DNA from: Sabellastarte sp. h YS-2021
Taxonomy: Eukaryota > Annelida > Polychaeta > Sabellida > Sabellidae
Assembly (NCBI GenBank): GCA_964017235.1
Contig: OZ024933.1
Span: forward strand, 91,417,432 to 91,481,431
Length of the DNA stretch: 64,000 nt
Direction: 5' to 3'
The notes under the pieces are model-generated. The model saw only the letters and a program-made list of their open reading frames with translations, was not told the DNA's origin and searched no databases. Shown piece after piece: positions 11,474 to 20,439 of the stretch. Made by a program: the position numbers and the translations under genes. Numbering within the stretch: the first letter of the stretch is position 1; each line of letters opens with the position of its first letter.

Positions 11474-12805
11474 TGATTACAACCATACTGGTGGTGGGAT
11501 TTTTAATATTTTTGCCACCAAAAGCAGGTACAACCAAATGAAAAGTCAAAGTACATATCTCAAGAAATCTTGTGAGTACCAGACTATATTATCCAATAAA
11601 AGTAACTTAACAAAATAACATTTAATAGTTATATATGTAAGCACTACCTGGCAACCTTCCCAAAGGCGCCTTGGCCCTGCATGTATCTTTATATCCAATG
11701 TACTAATTTAAAACACACTTGTGGTGATAAGTACAAGAGTATGATAGGCATACTTAGCAACATAACAACATAACCTATGTAGTTATATTCTGTTATTAAG
11801 TAAACTGGAATTGTCAAGAATACGCATTGAAAAATTCCCACCTTGGAATTTTATAACACTAAATACCAATGTGTTCCCCAACCATGGACAGGCGCATTGG
11901 TAATAACAGGAGATTGTGCTCCTTTATATGGATAAGACCACCTACTAACCCATTCCTTGGGCCTTTACACCAGATCAGATGCTTACCCAAAAACAGGAAC
12001 CTGATTTGGTATTTCCAATGGGCCTTCAGGTAGCCCTAAACAGCGTGATCTGGCCATTGGAACTGTACATATACATACAATTACTGTAATGTATCATACA
12101 ATACACAACTTATGAAGGAACCACATGGCGATACTATCGTTCCAACGATTAATCTGACCTTCATTAGACTTTCAGGTCACAAGTTAAAGTATAAATTGTG
12201 GAGTGTGACTTCCAGCCATATAAGGAGCAATTTGAGCCTTGGCCAAAGAAACATTCTAAGTTTCAAGGTCAAATATTTGACCAGCTAGCAAAACTGTCTG
12301 CCTGTTGACATGGTAGCTCCTTGAATGCCTCCTGAAAAGTACATACATATACACACATGCACAGTATAGCACATACTTCCCCTATCTAAGATCTGAAAAA
12401 TATCAAGATAAAATCTTAGAGCTCTAAAAGGGGCAAAAGGTCATTTCTTCAGTCAAAGAATGATCCAGACTAGCATAAAAGCAGGAATGAAAACCAGCTT
12501 GAACAATATTGTGACCCTCTGAGGTCATCTGTTCTCTGCTAGGAGTATTGATGAAGGAGAAACTGTGAACTCCTTCCAGTTGTGTGTTCAATGATTTGAA
12601 AGATCAAACACCCTCACCTCTCTATCTACCCGAGGCTAATGCCATGGATTCAGATGATTCAAGAGTCTTTGTCAAGACTAAGAATAATCAAGCCAAGTCC
12701 AAAGAGTGTAAAAGGTATAGCACCATCCTTCATTGGTCCATTCTCAGAAAACCACTATCAATCCATTCAGTCCATTACTATGGATGATTTCAAAAATGAA
12801 CTCGA

Positions 12806-13062
12806 ATGAAACCCATGTATCAGTCTACTGAGTTCATAAGTATGAATGATTTTCACAGTGAACCCAACTGGAAAACCATGTATCGGTCTATTGAATTCTT
12901 ACCTAAGAATTACTTCAATAGTGAACTCAAAAGAAAGACCATGTATCAGTCTATTGAATTCATACCTATGAATTACTTCCATTATAGTGAACCCAACTGA
13001 AAAACCCCATGTATCAGTCTATTGAGTTCATAACTATGAATGATTGCAGTAGTGTACCCAAA
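12806..13062. repeat. Tandem repeat of ~75 bp inside DIRS element 2
   Basis: Four imperfect units carry ACCATGTATCAGTCTATTGA and ATTCATACCTATGAATTACT. Variation between units is moderate. A short open frame across three units is a by-product. Confidence 0.8.
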
Positions 13063-13292
13063 TGATTAGCAATAACATCCCTGTATCATGGCAATGTGGT
13101 AGAAACCAGATTTTGCCTGTGAATCAAAGGCTCAAAAATCTGCTATTGAGAAGAGAGGAGGATACTGGAAGACCAACTGAATCTCTTTGCATCAGATTCA
13201 AAAAGAACTACCTTGACCCTTTTATTTTATTTTTTTTTTTTTTTTTTTTTTTTGAAATATGGCAGGCTATCTTGACTCTATTTGATAGCTGT

Positions 13293-13490
13293 TCACAGAG
13301 ATTCCTCTATTCTGTAGGGCAAAAGTGGTTTGGAGAATAAGTCAAATAGATCCCAAACCAACACATCCCTGGTCACCCTGGGGCTCCTGGTAGTATGTAA
13401 GAAGTATAATTCCCATTTTTTGTACCACCTCTGAAATGAGAAATACTCAAAAGTAGGATACTCAAAACATCTACCGCCATTGTATTGCAT
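13293..13490 (-). pseudogene. DAM-like remnant of DIRS element 2
   Basis: Reading the minus strand, PGMCWFGIYL in one frame and TRSPRVTRDVLVWDL in the other correspond to PGMPWFWDLVQ and NSPRLARDALVLG of element 3, which also overlap in two frames. This double match supports common origin. Confidence 0.62.
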
Positions 13491-15244
13491 TGTATTAGGG
13501 TATTAGACTGGAGAAATAAACACAGATAGTTTGTTCTTTATCCTTGAAACAAAACTATCTATCCTTGCAGTGTGCCAAATTGGCAAAGAATGCGAAACTA
13601 TAGGATGAAGGACATTCTGTTTGAATGGCTTATCCCTGTATGAAAAGAGGTTGATATCACATCTTGACAGCCCTAACTGTGTCGGGCCCTCAGACAGTGT
13701 TGTGGGCTTCCAAAGGACCATTAGATATCAGACCCTCAGACACATATCTAATGAATGGGTCCCTCTTGTTAAGATAAGACAACACTGTGCCATGCCATTA
13801 TCTGAAGTAAAACCCAAACAAACTTGTATGTACACCATCCATAAACTCCTGAAATACCCCACTTCCCTTCTATGGGGACACTTCATCTTGCCATGGTTGA
13901 ATTAGTAAGTGCTGTGATGGGATGAGTTCTGACATCAAGGTTATCACCCCATGTACAAAGTATCCCTAAACTTCTCAAATACCAGACTTCTTCCTATAGG
14001 GACACTTCACCCTTGCCAAGGTTGAATTTGTCACCAAAGAACTGGAAGTGTTTCACTGGGATGAGTTCTAACCCCCTGTAGTTCTGTACACAGGCCACTA
14101 ATTGCTTCGATTTCTACAAGCAAATATGCGATGTTGGTGACAGCATATAACCAGTGTTCCCGATACACGGACAAATTCGAATGGATCCGTTGCCGTACCG
14201 AAGTGTAGAGCAGTGAACTGAAAAGAATGACCTATGACAGGGTGCATTCTTCCAGCAGCAAACAATTAATGAAGCATAACACTTTGATGTACCTGGGGTT
14301 GAGGAAGAACGCGTCTGATAGATGTAACACGACTACCTATCCACCTCACAAATGGAGTACCGATTACCTTGGAATTTGCATTGTCAGAGCCGTGTGAAGC
14401 TTGATATATACACTACCCTCTCAGGTCACCAATATACTGTAAAACTGTAGGTTGTACACATGTTACTGAGATTTACTGAACATATAGAAGCATTTGAAGA
14501 CCACTTCATTTTTATTGTTGTTTCCTGTCAGAATATATAACCGCTATGAATTGTGGGGATTCTCGACAATTCGATAAGGTAGTTCCAATGTTCAACAGCA
14601 TTGCAGAATGTGCCCAACTTGGAAATGAGATTCGTTTTAAACTAGATGTTGCAGTAAAACAACCTCCATCCATCATTTCTTTATATCTTGGTTGTCACAT
14701 CCCTCTGATGGATTGTGATGCATTCTGTTAAATCTTGTCTGTTGTACCAACAAATACCTTGTGACATATTAGTGGTATATGTGATACTGAATAAGTTCAT
14801 GCTGCAAATTCCTTGCCATTTGATGCCTCTTCTTTAATTTCTAAAGCTTCCCGATAAATGAGAAGAAAGAAATTAGATCTGAATGTAGGTGAGCAGTGAT
14901 TCAACTTCTTAATGAAGTGTTGGACTGCTGGAAGCAAAACATTGCAGTATTTCTATGTATGTGATAGCTGTTGGGTGTGTTCTCCCTGATCTCAAGCAGT
15001 TTGTGTCGAATCTACCCTAGCAAAGACAGGGTTGTAACTTGTTTCCTGTTCAAGTTGTCATCATGAAGCTCTCCCAGCCGTGGATACCTTGCCTGAAGTA
15101 TGAGAGGAATAAGAAAGCCAGATTTGTGGTGACATTCTAGTTCCTAGCTAGAAGAAAACCTTCATTAACAGCCTAATCGTCTTCTTCTGTTGTTGAAAAT
15201 AACTGACCAGTGAAATTTAATTTGAAAGAAATCTCTGTTGACCA

Positions 15245-15690
15245 AGTGCATTCTCTGCCGAGTTTACTCTACCAGAGGAAGCCCTGCCATTTGCTTGCAA
15301 CTGAAGTTCCTGTAAGTTGCAGTTGTGAAACCATCTGATGAGAAGAACCTTATTCTTGAACCCTTCTTCTGTTACAGGATTGCCTCTGCCATATTTACCT
15401 CACTAGAGGAGTCAGAAGAATTACTCTTTTTTGAGATGAAGATCTTATTCTGGCCACCTTTCGCCTCAAAGCACCGTGCAGTCCCTGCTAAATTGCTTCA
15501 CCAGAGGCAGAACTGTCATTTGTTTGCAAATGAAAATCTGTAGCCTGTAGGTGTGACCTATCTGATGAGAAGAACTTCTGTTTATGGTGGATTCTTCTGT
15601 TATAGGGATTGCCTCTGCCATATTCACCTCACTAGAGGAGACAGAGGTACTACCCTTTTATGAGAAGAAGTCTTTATGAAGAAATGCAGA
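15245..15690. repeat. Tandem duplication of ~235 bp inside DIRS element 2
   Basis: Two diverged units share CACCAGAGG.., ATCTGATGAGAAGAAC and TTGCCTCTGCCATATTCACC followed by TCACTAGAGGAG. They lie between the decayed body and the right arm. Confidence 0.7.
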
Positions 15691-16499
15691 TTCTGTCATC
15701 TTCCATCTGAATTAAATAAACAATGAAGCCGAGATTCTTCTGCATAATAAGAGTGTTGATGGACCGTGCATAGCTTCTAGACGTGCTAGTATAAGCTGCA
15801 GAGGGTCAGAAGGTGAATTCTTTTCTCAATGTCGAGGAAAAACTTATTCTTAAATGGCGAACAGGACCCTACCCTGCAGTACCCTGTAAAAGGTCTGCAA
15901 GCGCCGCAGATCCAGTAAAAAGCAGACTACTCAATGAGGAAGGCTGGCAAACCACAAAGAAAGAATAACTCTTCCAATTCTTATGAAAGAGTGAATTCTT
16001 TGCAATAATAACATTCTTCACATCTTCTTCCTCGCCAGCCATGTTGAAATTCTTCGCAAACGAAGATCGTGTCAAACGATGTTTACTCCCTCACGACCAA
16101 AATAAAAGTGAGGCTTAACGGGGTTCTTCCGGTGCACGCGCATGCGCGGTCATGCGTATACATACTGGTACCAACAAGAATATTTATTTTAAAAATATTC
16201 TCGTTTGGTCGTACTTGTTTGCTCCCGCCAACACGTAAGCACTAGTGAGGATAAGGTAAGGTTATTTTACGCAATAAAACATATATATAACCAGTATCTT
16301 GTAAATAACTCCTTTTGATATTTATATTCTGTGTAAGGTTTTAAAACACATGTTTAGTTTTGGTATCTATTGACTATTGTACAAATTCTATTGTCTAAGA
16401 TACACATCTGGTATAATTATGTAATTACACTCCTTAATGTCCTACTTCATGTCAATGAAATTTGAAAATTTTAATTACTTAAATGTAGCTTTTATTGCG

Positions 16500-16682
16500 C
16501 TACAAGCTTACCATGTGGGACTGAATGCTTTACTGGTTGCCGCGAGGTACAGACGACCAACGCTCGAGAAAAACAAGCATGCAGTTGGTTCGGCCTCATA
16601 GGTTGTCGTGACGTCATCACTTCCTGTGTATCAGCCTCCTTTTCGTTGAGATTAAACCCATGTCCCCTCAGCTGTAATACAG
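16500..16682. repeat. Element 3 left inverted terminal repeat
   Basis: The arm includes AAGCTTACCATGTGGGACTG, CGCTCGAGAAAAACAAGCAT and the CRE-like TGACGTCA. It is inverted at 22560-22720. The arms differ at a few sites (GCGAGGTACAGACG here, cgtctgtgcctcgc opposite). Confidence 0.88.
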
Positions 16683-16702
16683 CGGGGAGGTAGGGTGGGA
16701 CT

Positions 16703-16812
16703 CTTCTCAGTCCCACATGGTAAGCTTGTAGCTTATAAAAGCTACATTTAAGTAATTAAAATTTTCAATTTTATTGCGCTACAATAGCTTACCATGTGGG
16801 ACTGAATGCTGA
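16703..16812. repeat. Element 3 internal complementary region
   Basis: It reads TCAGTCCCACATGGTAAG, then CATTTAAGTAATTAAAATTT and CAATTTTATTGCGCTACAAT, then CTTACCATGTGGGACTGAAT. Its two halves complement the left and right termini, defining ends at 16462 and 22733. Confidence 0.87.
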
Positions 16813-17282
16813 ATTCAACCGCCCGGTGGCGGGATTACAGCTGAGACTGGAAGGTCTGAATGTTGTTTTTCTCGAATTGAGAGTAATAAAAAATAGTTCC
16901 AAAAAATTTCCAGTCTGAGTCCCATTTACAGAGTCCCAATCCTGAAGGTCGGACTTGTAAAGAGCCAAAAACCTGATGAGAATACACAGTGTCGTACACT
17001 GTAGGGTGTTTGGAAGGAGGATTGTGTACCCGGAGTACACAGATAGGAAGAACCCCTAAGGGCTATGACGTCAGAAATGAGGTCAAGGTTCGAGAATTGC
17101 TATTTGCAACCTTATTTATAAGACAACCTTATGGTCCCAAGAATTTAAAGTTAATGTAAATTTAATATGTGTGACCTTACCTGTAACACCCTGATGAGGT
17201 AGCTTATACCTAGACCTGGGGAGACTCCTGAAGGCTTAGCTGTAGCGGACGTGCCCCCCCCCTTTTGTTTCCGAAGAAGACA

Positions 17283-19319
17283 TCACTGAGGAGAAGGGTC
17301 TAGGACTTGTTGAGCCGCTACTACTGGTCCCAGATACATGTTGTTGTCGTTGTCCGACCAAGTAAGGTCTTTTAGATAAAAATTGGTAAACGTGTTGTGA
17401 GCTTTCCAGTGACACGCTTGCATGATCTGGTCCACCGATACCCCACCGTAAAAAGCCTTAGAGGCTGCGAAGGCCCTAATGTCATGCGCTTTAACTTGGA
17501 CTAAGTCCAAGGCTTGCTGGTCTGCTTGCTTATAACAAAGTAGAATGGTTTGTTTCAACCATGAAGAGAGAGTAGCGGGTATGATATCTGAGGTATGTCC
17601 TTTCTTGAAGGAGATGAAAAGAAGGGACCGGGACCCTCTCAGGTCCTTGGTTCGGTCCAGATAGTACCTCAAAGCCCGTACAGGACACAAGGTCCTGTCT
17701 TCTTTGAATTGTCTATCTACAATGGTAGTCAAGGCAGGAATAGTCACCGGAGACACACTTTGAGAACCTTCTCTTGCTAGCTGGTTTTTGGCTATAAAAT
17801 CTGATGAAGGGAACAAGGCTACCTTTTCCCATTGGCCTAGATTAGATACTTTGTTTGCGACCCAGGCGTGGATTTCACTGCGGCGCTTGCTGGAGGCCAG
17901 AGCTAGCAAGAAAGCAGTCTTGAGAGTGAGATGTTTGAGGTCTGTGTCTTTCATAGGCTCAAAGGGCGCTTTTGTGAGCTCATTGAGGACAACAGATAGG
18001 TTCCACTGAGGAAGGTTTCTGGAACTCTTGGGGCGATCCCTGTGAAAACTGGAGAGCAACCTGTGAAGGTCCTCATTATGGGCAATATGCTGGGCCGTAG
18101 GACCCAGAGTGTCAACAATAGCTGTCCTGTAACCATCAATGGTAGAGGGGCGCCTGTTTAGGTCTTGGTACAGATACATAAAGAAATCTGAGATTTGCTT
18201 CACAGATGGTGAGGAGAAATCCACCGAATTATCTCTGCACCATTTTTCAAATAGGGCCCACTTTGATTTGTAGATGTTCCTTGTTGAAGACCGCTGAGGT
18301 GCAGCAATTCTCTCTGCCACTTCCACAGAGAAGCCTTGTTCTTGGAGTTGTCCACTCCTAGAGACCAGGCGTGGAGGTTGAGGTGCTGCGGGGAGCTGTG
18401 GAACACGAAGTTGTGGGACTGCTTGAGGAGTGTTGTCGACACCGGGAGTTGTAGAGGGATCTCTGTTGAGAGCTGCACTAGGTCCCAGAACCAGGGCATC
18501 CCTGGCCAGCCTGGGGCTATTAGTATGATCAGGCAGGTGCATTGCCTGATTTTTTGGATCACCCTGTAAAGGAGAGCCGTTGGAGGGTAAGCATAAGCAG
18601 TGAGACCCGTCCAGTCTATGTTTAGAGCATCTATGTCCCAGGCCTGGGGGTCTGGGATAGGAGACACGTACAGAGGGAGCTTGTGGTTCAGATGAGTGGC
18701 AAAAAGGTCCACGTGGGGAGTGAACCACTTTCGGCAGATCTGTTTGAACACCTGTGGATGGAGTGACCATTCGGTCGACTGAACCTGGTTCGACCTGGAA
18801 AGTAGGTCGGCCATCACATTCAGGCACCCTGGAATGTGTCTGGCTTTCAAGATTATGTGATAGTGGTGGCACCAGGTCATGAGTCTCCACAGGAGTGCGC
18901 ACATCTCCGCCGAGTGTGTTCCCCCTTGTTTGTTTATGTAAGCTACCACAGTTGAGTTGTCCGTGGCAACTAGCACTGTTTGGTCCTGACACTGGTCTTT
19001 GAAGTGTCTCAAAGCCAGAAAGACAGCTTTCAATTCTAGGACGTTTATGTGAAGTCCTTTTTCCTGAGGTGACCACAGACCTTTTGTAGAACTTTGTTCT
19101 AAGTGAGCGCCCCAGCCTTCGTTTGAGGCGTCTGTAAAGGGTTGGATACTGTGGTCTTTGGGATGAAGGTCGGCGCCTATCATCACCTTTGCAGGATTCT
19201 GCCACCAGTCCAGATGAGCAGAAATGACTTCTGTCCAGGGAAGGAGGCTGTCCAGCGACTGAGGAGATTTCCAGTGCTCTTTCAGGTGAAACTGAAACGG
19301 TCTCATGTGAAGGCGTCAT
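17283..19319 (-). CDS. DIRS tyrosine recombinase
   Basis: A 678-residue open frame has its convincing domain in residues ~318-678. There is an N-terminal core-binding part (TRNIYKSKWALFEKWCRDN.., STIDGYRTAI) and a catalytic part with KRRSEIHAW (Arg ~479/480), AHDIR (His ~612, Arg ~615), CHWKAHNTFTNFYLKD with His/Trp ~637-638 and the nucleophile Tyr ~648. This Arg-His-Arg-His/Trp-Tyr set is what DIRS elements use instead of an integrase. The first ~310 residues overlap RNase H/DAM in another frame. They are Pro/Ser/Arg-rich with no domain I recognise, and may simply be an open shadow; the real start could be near 18370. Confidence 0.9.
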   Translation of the reverse strand: MTPSHETVSVSPERALEISSVAGQPPSLDRSHFCSSGLVAESCKGDDRRRPSSQRPQYPTLYRRLKRRLGRSLRTKFYKRSVVTSGKRTSHKRPRIESCLSGFETLQRPVSGPNSASCHGQLNCGSLHKQTRGNTLGGDVRTPVETHDLVPPLSHNLESQTHSRVPECDGRPTFQVEPGSVDRMVTPSTGVQTDLPKVVHSPRGPFCHSSEPQAPSVRVSYPRPPGLGHRCSKHRLDGSHCLCLPSNGSPLQGDPKNQAMHLPDHTNSPRLARDALVLGPSAALNRDPSTTPGVDNTPQAVPQLRVPQLPAAPQPPRLVSRSGQLQEQGFSVEVAERIAAPQRSSTRNIYKSKWALFEKWCRDNSVDFSSPSVKQISDFFMYLYQDLNRRPSTIDGYRTAIVDTLGPTAQHIAHNEDLHRLLSSFHRDRPKSSRNLPQWNLSVVLNELTKAPFEPMKDTDLKHLTLKTAFLLALASSKRRSEIHAWVANKVSNLGQWEKVALFPSSDFIAKNQLAREGSQSVSPVTIPALTTIVDRQFKEDRTLCPVRALRYYLDRTKDLRGSRSLLFISFKKGHTSDIIPATLSSWLKQTILLCYKQADQQALDLVQVKAHDIRAFAASKAFYGGVSVDQIMQACHWKAHNTFTNFYLKDLTWSDNDNNMYLGPVVAAQQVLDPSPQ
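18200..19306 (-). CDS. DIRS RNase H plus DAM-like methyltransferase domain
   Basis: A 368-residue frame begins at the ATG overlapping the RT stop. RNase H motifs are complete: FTDASNEGWGAHL (~57-69), the ELKAVFLAL helix with Glu ~91, TDNSTVVAYINKQGG (~115-129), and ARHIPG..NVMADLLSR with Asp ~166. After this comes the region that DIRS families share and that is usually described as DAM/N6-adenine methyltransferase-like: VDLFATHLNHKLPLYVSP (~199-216), QAWDIDALNIDW, and ILIAPGWPGMPWFWDL (~261-276). Enzyme activity of this domain is not established. It is overlapped throughout by the recombinase frame. Confidence 0.9.
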   Translation of the reverse strand: MRPFQFHLKEHWKSPQSLDSLLPWTEVISAHLDWWQNPAKVMIGADLHPKDHSIQPFTDASNEGWGAHLEQSSTKGLWSPQEKGLHINVLELKAVFLALRHFKDQCQDQTVLVATDNSTVVAYINKQGGTHSAEMCALLWRLMTWCHHYHIILKARHIPGCLNVMADLLSRSNQVQSTEWSLHPQVFKQICRKWFTPHVDLFATHLNHKLPLYVSPIPDPQAWDIDALNIDWTGLTAYAYPPTALLYRVIQKIRQCTCLIILIAPGWPGMPWFWDLVQLSTEIPLQLPVSTTLLKQSHNFVFHSSPQHLNLHAWSLGVDNSKNKASLWKWQRELLHLSGLQQGTSTNQSGPYLKNGAEIIRWISPHHL

Positions 19320-20439
19320 GTAGAGACATCAAACATCTTGCAGTCAAAACATGTTTCGACTTGAGTCGTAGGATCAAATCCTGAAGTTTGAGCCATCTCT
19401 CTTGAGTGGGTTTTACAAGGGCTGAATCTAGGTGGTATTCGTAGCCCACGAACGAGAACACCTGAGTTGGTTTCAGTTCTGATTTCTCTTGGTTTAAGAT
19501 CCATCCCAAGGACTGGGTGAGATCTACCACTGTCCGAGTGTTCACTAATGCTTCCTCCTGGGACTGAGACCTGATCAGCCAGTCGTCCAGGTATTGATGA
19601 AGTCTGAGTCCTCTGCTGAGGGCCATGAGCTTCACTTCTTTGACGACCATGGTGAATACCTGGGGGGCTGTGGCTAGTCCGAATGGGAGCGAGGTGAACT
19701 GGAACACCTGTGACCTGTGGCAAAATCTTAGATACTTCCTTGAGTTTGGATGGATGGGGATGTGGAGGTAAGCGTCCGACAGGTCTATTGACGCTACCCA
19801 TTCCCCCGGAATCAGAGAAGTCCTGATGGACTCTGGCGTTTCCATTTTGAACTTTTCTACGTGTAGAAAAGTGTTGAGCCTGCTTAGGTCTATTACTGGC
19901 CTCCACCTTTGGTGAGGCTTGGGTACAAGAAAGAGGCGACTGTAAAACCCGAGAGATTTTACATTTTCCACCCTTTCGATAGCGTTCTTTAACAGGAGAG
20001 ACTGGATGCAATCGGCCAAGGCTTGGTCTTTTTGAGGGGCCTTGTACTCTGACACAATCAGAGGAAATCTTATCAAGTTTGGCCTTGAGAGGAATGGCAG
20101 AACGTAGCCATTGGTGATGATATTTAACACGTTGGCTGAGCAATTGTTTGCGTGCCAGTCTCTCCTGAAAGAACGGAGGCGACCTCCTACTGGTGGATTG
20201 ATTGAGGCTTGATAGGAGTCATTGGGAAGAGGGGTTTCCACGCCCTTTTCCTTTGTTGTGGGGTCGAAAACGACCCCTGGAGCCTCTGAAGTTTGGTTTT
20301 CCTCTAGAAGAGGGAAACGAATAGTTGCTGCTTTGGGAGGAATTGCCCCCAAAGGGGCGTTTCCTGTAGGAGCCTCTTCTCTTATTGTGGTGGGAACCAC
20401 GAAAGGGCTTATTTTGGTAGGGTCCGAAACCCTGAGCAT
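19303..20439 (-). CDS. DIRS reverse transcriptase
   Basis: A 378-residue frame has a clear RT domain from about residue 88. Motifs seen: LVPKPHQRWRPVIDLSRLN (~171-189), SIDLSDAYLHIPIHP (~217-231), LPFGLATAPQVF (~251-262), YLDDWLI (~283-289) with the catalytic Asp pair, and FVGYEYHL. The wording (DLSDAYLHIPI, YLDDWL) is typical of DIRS and related RTs. The first ~85 residues overlap the gag tail in another frame and may not be translated, so the true start is unsure. The frame ends in ATGA, where the TGA stop shares bases with the ATG of the RNase H frame, suggesting stop-restart or a -1 slip. Most DIRS elements carry RT and RNase H in one frame, so a recent single-base change is the alternative. 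Confidence 0.9.
   Translation of the reverse strand: MLRVSDPTKISPFVVPTTIREEAPTGNAPLGAIPPKAATIRFPLLEENQTSEAPGVVFDPTTKEKGVETPLPNDSYQASINPPVGGRLRSFRRDWHANNCSANVLNIITNGYVLPFLSRPNLIRFPLIVSEYKAPQKDQALADCIQSLLLKNAIERVENVKSLGFYSRLFLVPKPHQRWRPVIDLSRLNTFLHVEKFKMETPESIRTSLIPGEWVASIDLSDAYLHIPIHPNSRKYLRFCHRSQVFQFTSLPFGLATAPQVFTMVVKEVKLMALSRGLRLHQYLDDWLIRSQSQEEALVNTRTVVDLTQSLGWILNQEKSELKPTQVFSFVGYEYHLDSALVKPTQERWLKLQDLILRLKSKHVLTARCLMSLHDAFT

Larger units (their letters stand above)
11097..16279 (-). mobile_element. DIRS-like element 2, decayed coding, intact ends
   Basis: It has the same architecture as element 1 with a different end sequence. The left arm (from about 11140) carries CTTACCTTATCCTCACTAGT, and TGCTCCCGCCAACACGTAAG is its mirror at 16220-16245. 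The internal complementary region lies at about 11371-11473. The arms extend about 150 bp and include TTGGTCGTACTTG and GTATACGCATGACCGCGCATG. The outer motif ATTTTATTGCGTAAAA parallels ATTTTATTGCG in elements 1 and 3, so all three belong to one superfamily. Coding sequence is almost gone; a DAM-like remnant survives at 13293-13490. Several internal tandem repeats have expanded. Confidence 0.82.

Noticed and set aside
19316-20143. A 275-codon third frame over the RT domain
   Set aside because: Its text is only the RT sequence read out of frame, rich in Ser, Arg and Pro with no motif.
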